Shown here: positions 48,336 through 59,914 of the stretch, in pieces | Position numbering within the stretch: position 1 is the first letter of the stretch | How the letters are laid out: every line of letters starts with the position of its first letter | Source: Acanthacorydalis orientalis | Taxonomy: Eukaryota > Arthropoda > Insecta > Megaloptera > Corydalidae | NCBI GenBank assembly: GCA_034766995.1 | Contig: CM068315.1 | Coordinates: 7,091,185-7,155,184 of the forward strand | Direction: 5' to 3' | Length of the DNA stretch: 64,000 nt | The notes under the pieces: generated by a model | Told to the model about the DNA's origin: nothing | Seen by the model: the letters and a program-made list of their open reading frames with translations, nothing else | Databases searched by the model: none | Translations under genes and position numbers: made by a program

Positions 48336-49347
48336 TCATACTTGATTATCGAAATTTTCAAAAAATCTGGTTATTTTGAATATAGTATTAAAAAAAATAT
48401 CAGCGAATAATTCATGTCAAAAGTTGTATGTTTCCACTATTAACATTCATATAATATTAAAAAAAAAACAGGTATAAAATTTTCTAACTAATTTTATTGA
48501 AACACATTAATCATAATTAACCAACAGAACTAACAAATAGCAAAAAACAAACAATCGTTATTTGATGCGTCGTAAATAATCGCTATTAATTCTGTTTTAC
48601 GCTTCACTTATATGAAAAATAAAGCAAAATTAGCTGCGCACTTAACGTGTTAATCTCCTTTATTATTCGTCCTTCAACATTGATTTCCTATCTTCATTAT
48701 TTCTTATTATTCTATATCGGCCGATGCAGACCGATAATGCAGTAAATTAAAATTGCAGGATTGCATGTTATGGTGATGCTAATTCTTTAATGATTATTTC
48801 ACGTCCTGAATCTGCAAACTTGTGATTTCTCTGCACGTATAATTTTTTACCGTTTTATAATACTGATTCTTATTAACGTTTTGAGATTTTTTTAAATATT
48901 TTATCAGTGAAATTATTACAGGGAACAATTTAGTTTTTGTAAACCAACATATAAAATAATTTCATTACAAATGATACCACATATGATTTGTTTTGAGGAT
49001 TCGTTTGTATTTCATAAATTGTAATCCTGTAACTACATTTGTTAATTGTGATTTTTTATAAATTATATTTATTATACGTGTCCTTTTCTAAAATGATCTA
49101 AAATGTATACATGTTTTTTTATATTTTTTTAGGAGGTTAATAGTTCTTCTGTATTTAATCAATGCAATTTAAGTATGTTAAAAAATAAAATGTTTCAATC
49201 ACGTTTTTTCCAAAACATATTATTTATTATCTTGAATTTTAGTATAAAAAACTGAAAATTGTTTCTGTTCGAACTCGGTCATTTTCTTAAGAATAAACAG
49301 ATTTTTAAATTATTTTTTTTTTAATATAAAGGTTTATTTTCGAAAAC
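48336..49347. other. Non-coding stretch, nothing seen
   Basis: AT-rich sequence; 48650-48850 is slightly GC-richer with no recognisable feature. Confidence 0.5.
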
Positions 49348-49373
49348 ATATATATATATATATATATATATAT
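49348..49373. repeat. (TA)n microsatellite
   Basis: Pure TA run of about 26 bp. Confidence 0.9.
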
Positions 49374-49540
49374 CGAATTTGAAGTTTTCTCAGATTTGAT
49401 GTGAATTAAGATGACTTGTAGAAAACACTAATAAGGCATTTTTTAAGACTGAATGACAACTGTTAGTTGTAGTCATTCGATTTTGTACCTTATTCCTCAG
49501 ATATTCTACGGTAATCGCTTCCAGCCCTTTCATAAATGAG

Positions 49541-49720
49541 GTGCCTCCCAATTACGTTATTGTTCCTCCAGATTTTTTTTCTTTCATTCTCTCTGGCGGT
49601 CACCAAGGGTATCAAAACAACGTTATTGTTCCAGTGGAACAAATTATTATTTTTAAAGTTTGTGATGCATTTTTTCATTTTCAAACTTTTTGCACCAACA
49701 TCATTGTTCTTCCGTGGGAG

Positions 49721-49722
<2 letters not shown>
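49541..49722. repeat. Segment with a thrice-repeated ATTGTTCC motif
   Basis: AATTACGTTATTGTTCCTCC (49550-49569), AACAACGTTATTGTTCCAGT (49616-49635) and ACATCATTGTTCTTCCGTGG (49698-49717) are related and spaced about 66 and 82 bp apart. The segment is open in frames on both strands (66-80 codons), but no protein family is recognised. It ends at a TA array. Confidence 0.5.

Positions 49723-49769
<47 letters not shown>
49722..49769. repeat. (TA)n microsatellite
   Basis: Pure TA array about 48 bp long. Confidence 0.95.
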
Positions 49770-49772
<3 letters not shown>

Positions 49773-50226
49773 TAAATAATTTTTATTTGTATTTTTAGTT
49801 TATTGTTTACAAATGTTATTAAACATAATATTGCAGAACGGTCATCAACTTTGATTTCCAGTATGTCTATCTAAAATTTTTCGTTACTCGCTAACGAGCA
49901 AGTCTCTGATAGACTGTGTACTAGAAATTATTTCGTTAATATATTTTTATTCTAGAGAATTAATGGTATCTTAGAATAGGTTCACAGATACTTAGAAAGA
50001 ATACTTATTATGCTTTTTGATTTGTGAGTTCATGGGGCCGTAATTGACACCTAAGTAGGATCTAATTAAAATTAAGTTGTTGAAATTAAAGGTATCTTAC
50101 CGAGAAAAAAATGCGTCCTTTTTGTAAGAAAAATCTTATTCTTAATAAAATCTTTTTCTTTCAAAACGGTTGTAAATCAAAGCGAAAATATTTGCAGTTC
50201 GAAACAAGCAAAATGTACTGTAGTCG

Positions 50227-50248
50227 ATGTGTGTGTGTGTGTGTATGT

Positions 50249-50297
<49 letters not shown>
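50227..50297. repeat. Compound (TG)n(TA)n microsatellite
   Basis: TG run at 50227-50244, then TATGTATACA and a TA array. Confidence 0.95.
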
Positions 50298-50300
<3 letters not shown>

Positions 50301-50443
50301 TTGTGAAAGGATCGTACCAATAAGTTGAGAAATTAATTTTTAAAAAACATATCCATAATAATCAACAAAATATATTAATAAAGAGTTAGGAAATGAATGT
50401 ATTTATTTTAATACGATTTATATTTTTACAATTTATTATAGTT

Positions 50444-50444
<1 letters not shown>

Positions 50445-50520
<76 letters not shown>

Positions 50521-50543
50521 GAGAGAGGGACAGAGAGAGAGAG
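50445..50543. repeat. Compound (TA)n(GATA)n(GA)n microsatellite
   Basis: TA array, then eight GATA-type units (50491-50520), then GA-rich sequence. Confidence 0.95.
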
Positions 50544-50736
50544 TAGATATTCAATGTAGGCTTTCTGATGGAATTATTAAAAGGGGGCGCAGAGGTTCAG
50601 AAAAGGCATGTTAATTTTTTACATTTTAGTTCAGTTCAATACTAAAATACAATTGAACTAAAATACTAAATGTGGTTTTTTTAATTTTTGCGTTTTTTTT
50701 AATACTTTCGTGCGGATGCCTAAGTTCAATCACCTC

Positions 50737-50737
50737 A

Positions 50738-50777
<40 letters not shown>

Positions 50778-50780
50778 CAT
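50737..50780. repeat. (TA)n microsatellite
   Basis: TA array of about 36 bp with a TACATACAT tail. Confidence 0.95.
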
Positions 50781-51409
50781 CAATAATTTGTTTTATTTAT
50801 AGACACATTTGTTGTTCATCTGTGTAGTATATATTTCTGATAAATATTTTTTTCAACCGAATTTATAGCAATGAAAGAATAACGTATTGACCAATTTCGT
50901 CAAATAACATATTTCTAACCGTGTTAATTAATTTTGTATTCTAAAGTCATAATTATTTGTATAGAAATTTCTAAATTAATATTGTTAGATAAATTAAATA
51001 AACGACACCTTTTATTTTTTTAATAAACGCGACTGAGAAATGGTTGAATATAAATTTCATAATTATCATTAGTTATAACATTTACTAAGTGGTTGAATAA
51101 AAAACAAAATTCAAATTCAGTTTGAGTTATTAATAAATTTTCTTCTCATTTAATTAGGTTTTAAATTTATACAATTTTATCATTTAAACACATATTTTTT
51201 GTAAGAATGAAACATAGCGTTCTGTTTTAAGGTAGTACCTTATCATTTAAATTAAATATGCTAACATTCCTTTATTAAATATATAATATATTTATATTTT
51301 TAAATGATATGAATAATGTAACATTTCATTGGCAATCCAGTACTACATTACTATTTTTTTAAAAAGAGTTTCAAATAAACTGAAACACCTGTTTTTTTAA
51401 TTATCAGTG

Positions 51410-51410
<1 letters not shown>

Positions 51411-51477
<67 letters not shown>
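51411..51477. repeat. (TA)n microsatellite
   Basis: Pure TA array about 65 bp long. Confidence 0.95.
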
Positions 51478-51479
<2 letters not shown>

Positions 51480-51840
51480 GAAGTAAAAAAAAAACACTTT
51501 ATTTCTTTCATTAAGTACTGAAATTATTGAAGATATTTTACTTCGTTAAAATCTTATACGTCACTTTTGAACCAATTTAAGTACAGATTTTATTTAAGTA
51601 TGTAAATTAATTAGTATGTAAGCGGTGATGCTGAAATGATGTCAATAATTTACAAACACTATTTTGTAAAATATGCAAATCTATAGTTGACAGCTTAATA
51701 ATAATATATAAGATCTAAAGGTGTGAAGAAAACAGTCTAATAAATAATAATATGTTTGAAAATTATACTTCATTTAACATTTACGGTATTTTTAAATCAC
51801 AGGTTGCATATTCTATTTTATAAAATAGTTTTAGAATTTA

Positions 51841-51842
<2 letters not shown>

Positions 51843-51891
<49 letters not shown>

Positions 51892-51899
51892 TGTGTGTT
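51843..51899. repeat. Compound (TA)n(TG)n microsatellite
   Basis: TA array of about 45 bp followed by GTGTGTGTG. Confidence 0.95.
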
Positions 51900-52009
51900 A
51901 TGTACACATATAAATGTACGCAGATAATTTTGAGTCAAGTACCGGCAGCTTAATAAAAAAAATGATACGAATTACGTGCCGACAATCAAACTAAATTATT
52001 ATTTAAAAA

Positions 52010-52230
52010 AAGAATGAATATGCCTGAAGCGATAGGTACAGAGACCTCACGAAAAAATGTCTGGTGATGGGCGCAAGGAGGAGTCCACACGTCACACACA
52101 CAAGAGCCGGGGTCACGCTTGACCCCGAGTGGTGAGGTCGCATTCATCATGTATTGACCACGCTGAAAGTTTTTACGAAATAACCGCGAGTAACACAGCA
52201 GAACATAGTGCAAAGATTCAATCATTCTCA
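52010..52230. other. GC-richer patch with an 8-bp-arm hairpin
   Basis: About 220 bp much richer in G+C than its surroundings. It contains CGGGGTCA-CGCT-TGACCCCG (52108-52127), a perfect inverted repeat with a 4-base loop. The 81-codon minus-strand frame over it shows no recognisable domain. It could be regulatory DNA or an eroded transposon. Confidence 0.35.
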
Positions 52231-52506
52231 CGTATCCAGCTTCCAGTAAAACACCAAAACGATTTTTTTCTATACGTTTTGTATCCGATATAGCCTTCGT
52301 TCATGAGAATTTTAGGTTGTAGGTAACGAATACGTTTTAAAAATCAAAGAACGACGTATAGATGTGAGAATGTGTGTACATTTTTCTTATTAAAAATACA
52401 GTTAAACGTCAAATTTACTCTTAACAACTAATTATGTCCTTAAACGGTAATAACTCTACTGAAACTGTTAATTACTTATAACTTTAATGACTGTAATAAA
52501 AAGTAC

Positions 52507-52510
<4 letters not shown>

Positions 52511-52573
<63 letters not shown>
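52511..52573. repeat. (TA)n microsatellite
   Basis: Pure TA array about 62 bp long. Confidence 0.95.
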
Positions 52574-52577
<4 letters not shown>

Positions 52578-53070
52578 CAAGTTATCCATACATTGCATGA
52601 AAAATGAGAAATAACTGTATTTCTGCCTCTATTTCTTGATTTTTTTCGACATAAAATCAATTATATTATGAAAAAGTATTTTCCCATGAAACATGATATT
52701 AAGTATTTGGCGAAATATTATAGGCATTGTCTGGTTGAATTTTTTGTATACTAAATCAATTAAACTAAAATGGATCGCATTATCATAGGCTTGGTTCATT
52801 CACTGTTGTTTAAATTGATTAAAAGAAAAACATACATTCCTCATAATGATAATATGAACCTCCATATGGTAAGAACGAATTTCGATTTGATTAATTTGAT
52901 TTCATAAATTAAATGGAAAAAATCCTAATTTTACTGATTGATAATAACTATATTTCATGTAAAGGAAGACAAGAAACCCTGGAAATTGTTTAAAATAAAG
53001 TATGTGATAAATTTATTAACATAAATGAAAAGCATCAAAATTCTCTGTTAATATGTTCAAATATTTGCAT

Positions 53071-53073
<3 letters not shown>

Positions 53074-53110
<37 letters not shown>
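53074..53110. repeat. (TA)n microsatellite
   Basis: Pure TA array about 36 bp long. Confidence 0.95.
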
Positions 53111-53113
<3 letters not shown>

Positions 53114-53543
53114 TTAAAAATATCTGTATTGCATATATGTTTAATCATAGTTATTATTCATTATTCAAACAAAAATGTATTCAATATGCTTAGATTTAGA
53201 AGCCAAAGTGAATAATTTCGTATTATTAATGACAGAATAATTTAAATTAACAACGTTAATTAGAGGTTAAATCGAAACGGACAAGAATGCAGGAATTTGT
53301 TTTTTCGCGCCACTGTACATTGTAGTTGAGCGCAGTTAATTAGAAGTGTGGGTAATTATAAAATTAATATGGAAATAAATCAAAAAATTTGACTAGGATT
53401 TATCTTTATGCTGTATCGATTTAAATACCACAAGTAATTAGATGTTTAAAAATTCAAATGATATTTATGAGGATAATTTAAGTGTTCGTCTTTGATAATT
53501 ATTTTTTATACGAAAGTATTTCTTGTGTGAGAATAAAAAAGCC

Positions 53544-53544
<1 letters not shown>

Positions 53545-53586
<42 letters not shown>
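53545..53586. repeat. (TA)n microsatellite
   Basis: Pure TA array about 42 bp long. Confidence 0.95.
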
Positions 53587-53588
<2 letters not shown>

Positions 53589-54129
53589 ATTTACAATATT
53601 ATTTTGTAAAATTAAATTTGAAAGAATATATATTATAATTTAAAAAATGCCCCTTTTTGAATTTTTTTTTTCAAAAGACAACGATTAGGCTATATTTAAG
53701 AAGTATTGTATTTATTTCAAAAATAATTTTAACATATAAATTTATATATAATTTATTTTTATATTTATTCAAATCAAATTTGAATAAAAGTAATATGATA
53801 GAAGTCCACTGATGTCAAAAAAATTCTTACTGTCTAGAAAAATAATAAAAAATAAAATCATATTAGAGGAAACTATTCTGTTTAAGTGTTTAGGATATTG
53901 AGCTTTAGAACTTGTCAGAAATTTTATAATAACAACTTTTCATGAAAATAAAAAAGTATTCTGTATGTATTTTGGTTTTTAAAATAGTATTAATTGATTT
54001 TAATAATGTTGCATTTTTTGAAGAGATCTTGTTTTATCTGTCTGGGTTTTTATAGCCATTTGAAATGATATTTTGTTATTTTTACATAAACTGTCTTCAT
54101 AAGAATTCATGTCTCGAGTTATAAGTTAC

Positions 54130-54410
54130 TTAACCCCTTGTGCATAAATCACGAGTCTGACTCGTGAACTGCAAAACACTTTATCAGTCAATTATAAAGT
54201 ATGAGATAATGAAAAGGCAGTAGGAATAACCTCGGTAGCCCTGCGCAGACTAGGAAAGAATGCTTTAGTTTTAAATGTGTTCTACAAAGTTCTAACCAAA
54301 GATTTTGGGGAAATGGCGACGAACGAAACCAATGTATACTTCCTTTCAATTTAAATAGCCATTTTGTATGCTTTATTTTTTTTTAAAAAAAAACAAGCAC
54401 AAGGGGTTAA
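54130..54410. mobile_element. piggyBac-type MITE (TTAA ends)
   Basis: 281 bp long. The left end TTAACCCCTTGTGC (54130-54143) and right end GCACAAGGGGTTAA (54397-54410) are perfect reverse complements: TTAA duplication plus a 10-bp TIR. A 17-bp palindrome CACGAGTCTGACTCGTG (54150-54166) lies just inside the left end. No coding capacity. Confidence 0.9.
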
Positions 54411-54520
54411 AAATTATGTGTCAGAACATGTCAAATGAAATACCAATAATAATAATGTTCAAAAATATTATGAGAGCAAATTAATAACGTTTTATTTATA
54501 GATAATAACTATATATATAA

Positions 54521-54580
<60 letters not shown>

Positions 54581-54809
54581 TTATGTAAAATAAACAAAAC
54601 AGGAAGATTGTTCAAGGAGTTATGGCATAATTTGATGGCAATTAAATTGTATGGAATTAAACTACTGCATTCATCATTCAGACTACAATCTGAAAAAGAT
54701 CAAATTAAAGTTTATCAAAACATTCGATACCTTAAAATACCTAATGTTGAAACAAATGGAATTCAACTGTATTTGAAAGAAACCACAAATTATATTGTTT
54801 GGCAAATAT
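54411..54809. other. Non-coding spacer between MITE and mariner
   Basis: Contains one TA array and a 68-codon frame (54608-54814) with no recognisable domain that overlaps the mariner TIR. Confidence 0.45.
54510..54579. repeat. Interrupted (TA)n microsatellite
   Basis: TA array with TAAATA and TACATA interruptions. Confidence 0.95.
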
Positions 54810-54933
54810 ATTAGGTGTAAAAATTAATTCTGTGCCTTTAAATTGAATCAAGAATAACACTGTTTTAAATTAAAATATTTTCTTATCGTTTTAAGATTTT
54901 TAAGTGCCAATTTTAATATTTAAAAACTTTATT

Positions 54934-54976
<43 letters not shown>

Positions 54977-54977
54977 T
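54934..54977. repeat. Compound (CT)n(TA)n microsatellite inside a mariner
   Basis: CT run (54934-54956) then a TA run. Absent from the corresponding site of the sister element at 3886-4412, so it arose after the element dispersed. Confidence 0.9.
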
Positions 54978-55009
54978 AACCAAGCAGTTGGCATAATTTC
55001 ACAAAACAG

Positions 55010-55290
55010 TAGTGAACACGATAGCGTCCAAAAAAAATCATATTAGGTATTCCATACTTTTCGCATTTCAGTTGAAAAAACTTCTCTGAAACTGAAGGAA
55101 TGATTTTTTCACTTTGGGAAGAAGGTGTTGTGATGCATAAAACATGCAAAAAATTCTAAAATAGAGGAAGAGGTCCGAAAATGTATTATGACTTCATTGA
55201 CTCAAAACCGTCATCTTTTCTTCTACAATGGATTCGTTAGTTATCCGATAGATAAAGAAAAACAATATAAGATAATGGGGATATTTTGAG
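55010..55290 (+). pseudogene. Mariner transposase remnant (N-terminus joined to C-terminus)
   Basis: 55070-55155 gives an N-terminal helix-turn-helix-like segment (GEGVVMHKTCKK preserved). From about 55160 the C-terminal segment follows (RKMYYDFIDSK, QWIR, LSDR and a DNGDILR-like end). The central catalytic domain is missing as in the copies at 4095-4345 and 30495-30735. Stops interrupt it. Confidence 0.7.
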
Positions 55291-55365
55291 GATTGAAATG
55301 TACTCCATTTTTCGGTGAATATTAATTTTCTACAAAAAAAGCCTTTAATTAAATTATACACCTAA

Positions 55366-56050
55366 TACTATTATTTTTAATATAATACTACCTAAAAATG
55401 TTATTTCGATGAATTTGAAGCTGATAATTAATTAATATCAATACATTTAATAACACTATTTCAATTAAATCTCTAGTAGAGAGTGTACTATTCGATTGTG
55501 AAATGTTATCATAAACTAAAGACTTTAAACATATAATTGGACTGAAATCGAACTCATGAAAATGACAAGTTTAAGAATGAACAAAATTCGGAGATACCTC
55601 TTTCTTACTAAATAATAACAGTATAACATTAACACCGCTCCTCTTATAAATACCTATATCCGTTCTTTTCTAAAGCCAATGAGTCATATCCTCCGAAGAA
55701 ATTTATTACTTTTTATTATCTGATACCGTAATTTATATTATAATCTTTTTTTCTCATTCACTATACTGAATTGTATTGGCATTTTTATTTTCCGTTTTTA
55801 ATTGTATTGTAATGTTTCAGTATGTTCTTTGTCTTAAGACAATATATAACAATACATACATCATGAACATCTATCCATTTATCAACCACTATTCATCGAC
55901 AATCATTAATCAGACATCATTCAACTTGGCCATTTTTAACAGTTCAATATAAGAATTCAATACGCTATTGTCCAGTAATGGAAATTATCGATGCCAATTT
56001 AAGAATTTAATATATTTAACATATTCGTTAAGGCAGTATATATACATACG

Positions 56051-56107
<57 letters not shown>

Positions 56108-56483
56108 AATAAAAGTGTTTTTTTCTGTGTAAATGTTGTAGAAGAGATGATTGATTAATAAGAATATTTGCATGTTTATTTTTTTTTGTAATATTTAAAC
56201 GATTACTAATATTGAGTATTAAAACCCTAATAGCAATTAGTAAAATGTATATTAAATAAAAGAATAATTCATGATTATTTGTATTAAGAAGTGTGAATTT
56301 GTATAGTTTATAATTCATATTATTCTCTTTATATTTTATTTGATTAATTATATTGTTAAATATTTTCTACAACAACAACTAACTCAGTATACTAGAATTT
56401 AAATACTCTCAGAAGTGGTTGGACAAAAATAAGATATCGTGTTTAATTAACATTGGCAAATATATAAATACAATTTTTTTTTA
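55366..56483. other. Non-coding stretch, nothing seen
   Basis: AT-rich sequence with one TA array (56036-56104). Confidence 0.5.
56036..56104. repeat. (TA)n microsatellite
   Basis: TA array about 53 bp long preceded by TATACATACGTATG. Confidence 0.95.
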
Positions 56484-57066
56484 TTAGGTTGGTAGTAAAA
56501 TAATTTCGGTTTTTGTTTTCCGAATTCTAACCTCATTTTTTTCAATGAAAGTGTCATTTCATCGTCTTCATGTTAATATCATTTTAAAGTACATTTTTCG
56601 GTCGGTATTTTGGTAAGATCTGTTTTGGTTTTATTACTAATTTTGATTAAAATTGGGTTATTGAATTAAAGATGGAAAAGAAGCAAATAAGAGTAATTTT
56701 TTGCACGTGTTCAAAATGGGTGGTAAAGCAGCAGAAACTGTTCGTAAACTAAACGTTGAATTTCGTGTGGGTCTTATTAAGGAACGGTTCAATGATGGTT
56801 TCGGAAATTTTATGTTGGGGACGAGAGCTTTGAAGATGAAGATTGAAGGACGCGGGCGTCCTTCTTCAGTTCATAACAACCAACTGAAGACTTTACTTGA
56901 ATCAGAACCACCCATAACATTTCGAGAGCTTGCACAAAAGTTAGGTGTTTGTCATCCAGAAATTCTAGACCACTTAAAACTTCTAGGAAAATCAAAACCC
57001 CCATATTATTCATATTATTAATAACTGCATGTTATTAAAACCGCAATTCTTTTTCTACCAACGTAA
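56484..57066 (+). mobile_element. Cecropia-like mariner deletion derivative (copy D)
   Basis: 583 bp long, flanked by TA on both sides (56482-56483 and 57067-57068). The left TIR TTAGGTTGGTAGTAAAATAA and the inverted right TIR TTACGTTGGTAGAAAAAGAA match closely. The leader and the N-terminal third of the transposase gene follow. The 3' subterminal sequence (AATAACTGCATGTTATTAAA near 57020-57039) differs from that shared by copies A, B, C and E. Confidence 0.92.
56672..57021 (+). pseudogene. Mariner transposase N-terminal domain (helix-turn-helix only)
   Basis: The family ATG (56672) gives MEKKQIRVIF; a base is then lost and the reading frame shifts. In the shifted frame from 56701 the sequence is close to the family: MGGKAAETVRKLNVEF (first helix-turn-helix), then out-of-frame WFRKFYVGDESFEDED, then GRPSSVHNNQLKTLLESEP (linker) and TFRELAQKLGVCHPEILDHL (second helix-turn-helix), ending KLLGKSKPPYYSYY and a stop. 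Two compensating frameshifts lie around 56790-56855. About 106 residues against about 340 for a full transposase; no catalytic Asp is present. Least decayed copy after copy C. Confidence 0.88.
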
Positions 57067-59200
57067 TATAAGCTGGAAAGAATAACAATAAAAGAATTCT
57101 ATATATTTCTAATAAATGAATATTCAGAAAACAATTTCTGTATTTATATTTTATAATAGCTATTTAAGGACGTATCCTACCTTGGACCTAATACTTTTAA
57201 GGATAGCTCTGTGTTTGTCTTTCTGTATCTCTTATCTCATTTATTTAGTTATTTTCCTATTTGTTGCTATTCGCGCTATTATTCTTAAAAATATGATTGT
57301 ATTGTTTGATTTTTAAATGTGTTATTTGAATAATTTATAACTGTCTTCTTTTTTTTAAAAAAAAACCTATTCAAATAAAAATAATTATTGAAACCAGGAG
57401 GCTCTGTTCCCTGCTCGATATGCTCACCCATCTGGGAGGGGGGCTTCGTCCACCAATCGCTGATGCTCTCTCTTTCCTAACAAACAACAGAAATTAACAA
57501 ATACCCACAAATAATCTGCGTAAAATGTAAATCGTAATTTTATTCTTGGAAAAGTTTGTAAAAATTAATAAACAAAATACAATGTTAAAATGTATAATAA
57601 TTTTTTACTCTAAATCTTAAGTGAATGCAATACTTTGAATAAATTTTTTATCAGTTTTACATTGAAATCGTATAACCACTTTTGTTGTACACCGTCAGAG
57701 AGCTATATACGTGTGACTGATGTCAACCAATCATAATAGAGACCACGCGATTTCCATCAACCAATCAGAACATGAATAATCGGTTGCACTTGCCTACAAT
57801 CACGTTTTGATTTTTATTAATAGAGAGATTAATTCAGGTTATATATTAAAATTAAATTCAACGAAAGATAAACAACCTAAAGCAAAATATTGATTTTGAT
57901 TCAATGTTTCACAAACATATTATTTTATATACAGAAATCAGTTAAAAATAAGTTGATTTCATTGACAAAGTGTGATTAATAAATCTGTATAATATTTTCA
58001 AAACACCTTCAATAAAAAAATCCCAAACACACAAAGAGGAGAATTCCTTCCTAGTATCATTCTTCAGGTTAAAGTCTCCATAATTGTATAAAAATTGGTT
58101 GAACGTTGGAATATAGTTATACAAAATGAAGGAAATTATATATATTAAATTTATAATAAAAGAATTGTCGTTAAAAATAGTTTCATTTTTCTAATGGGCC
58201 AACCTAATATTTATTTAATTTTATATCCATATGTTGTAATCAGTTAAATATTTTGTTTAAATTTTTTTCATGTTCTACACTGACAATTAAACACATGCCT
58301 CAGTTACAAGTAGTAGTAGAAATATAATAATAATACATGTATTCAAATATTTATATATCATTGACAATTCTATATTTTTATGAATAAATTATATAGAAAG
58401 TCTGTATACTCGATAAGTAACGATTCTTGTTTTAAAATTCTTTAAAACATTTAATAAATATGATGTGGCCCGATAGTAATGAAACAGAACGAAATACTTT
58501 TGATGTTGGCGATGAAAAAAGAAGATGTAAGAGAAGCGCATAATTTATATTATTTTTTAAAAAAAATCCGTGTCCGTTCAGTAAATAGTTGTAAATAGAT
58601 TTGTTTGTGTATGAATTAAATCGAATTATGTAAAGTATACCGGCGAAACACGACAAAATTTGAAATACGTACGACAATAAAATAAATAACGTTACTTCTA
58701 GCGTGTACGTATCGTATTTCGTAGCAACATTTACAAACCGTTTAAAAATATAAACAAAATATTATACAGTCTGTACACGATAATAATTTTCAGTCGTTGA
58801 CTTTATACTACGGGATTATACGACGTTCACTTCAAAAACAGACACGCACATTGTGTGTAAAAAAGCCACTAGGTTTGTGCATGTGACATATAAACAAATT
58901 GATGGGCTTGATTTTATTAACAACCCGGTCGTTAAATTAAACTATCGAATAAATTTTATGTCTTAATCAACTAATGAATAACACATTAGGATGATGATGC
59001 AAACGCGATACATGAAAAAGAATTTATTGCTCGCATCAATTGTGTGTATACTTTTTGATTTGTTTTAAATTGTTGTAGGTTAGTTTACTATTAACTCTGT
59101 CTAACAGTCAAAGCTATATTTGGAATTGGATAATTTATGAGAATAAATTATTTACTTGCCCACGCACATGTAATAATATGTACATTCATGTTTATACTTG

Positions 59201-59201
<1 letters not shown>
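57067..59201. other. Non-coding stretch, nothing recognised
   Basis: Holds a GC-richer patch at 57395-57480, an 11-bp direct repeat at 57723-57767, and short unassigned frames (plus 57116-57316, minus 58432-58677). Confidence 0.45.
57723..57767. promoter_or_regulatory. Two TCAACCAATCA direct repeats (CCAAT-like)
   Basis: TCAACCAATCA occurs at 57723-57733 and again at 57757-57767, 34 bp apart. Each contains a CCAAT box, which can bind NF-Y-type factors in promoters. No TATA box or gene start is seen nearby, so a role is unproven. Confidence 0.25.
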
Positions 59202-59249
<48 letters not shown>

Positions 59250-59250
59250 C

Positions 59251-59295
<45 letters not shown>
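59202..59295. repeat. Interrupted (TA)n microsatellite
   Basis: Two TA arrays joined by TACATACATATACATA near 59245-59260. Confidence 0.95.
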
Positions 59296-59297
<2 letters not shown>

Positions 59298-59914
59298 TGT
59301 AAAATACGCTGATATTAGTTAATATTATGTGTTAAGTTTTTATTATTTACTAAAAATGTGTTGAAAACATTTTTTTTATATGTAAAAGTAGCTACCACGT
59401 ATATTTTCTTTTAACTTATTTTAGAAATCAAGACAAATAGTATCATTCTCCAAAATGGTTATTGTCAAGTTAGGTAATCTAACTCAACTGGGGGCCGCTA
59501 GCGGTAAAATTTACAGGGCCTTCAAAATTTATCTAGCGATCAAAGAAACTGCTTTGTGTAAAAAAATATTTTATGTTTCTTTACATCTATAACTTTATTC
59601 TATAAATATACAAATTACATCAAAATAAAATATTCTGAATTATTTTTCAGGAAAATAAAGAAATAAAAACTGTAATTATGTCAACGACGGACGATGATTT
59701 TTTTATGTAGGTGTGCTGCATGAATAAAAATATAACTAAAATTTCATGATGCCCACCTATGGTATTACAAGCTAAACCTTTTTTCTCTTGTTGTTTTCCC
59801 ATACCCTACCGGTCATTTTCCTACATATATTTACATTTTTCACGCAAATTTATTATTATCATCTAAGGCTACTTGAAATGTAAGCTTCATTTCTTTATGT
59901 AATTAATATTTTTT

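Larger units (their letters stand above)
49770..54129. other. Non-coding stretch, microsatellites only
   Basis: No gene recognised in 4.3 kb. Nine microsatellites and a GC-richer patch at 52010-52230 are listed separately. Confidence 0.45.
54810..55365 (+). mobile_element. Mauritiana-like mariner, internally deleted (copy F2)
   Basis: A 556-bp element. TTAGGTGTAAAAATTAATTC starts at 54810 and the inverted TTAGGTGTATAATTTAATTA ends at 55365. TA flanks both ends (54808-54809 and 55366-55367). Same structure as the copy at 3886-4412: leader, N-terminal coding remnant joined to C-terminal remnant, 3' end. A (CT)n(TA)n microsatellite (54934-54977) sits in the leader at a place where the sister copy has none. 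Confidence 0.9.
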
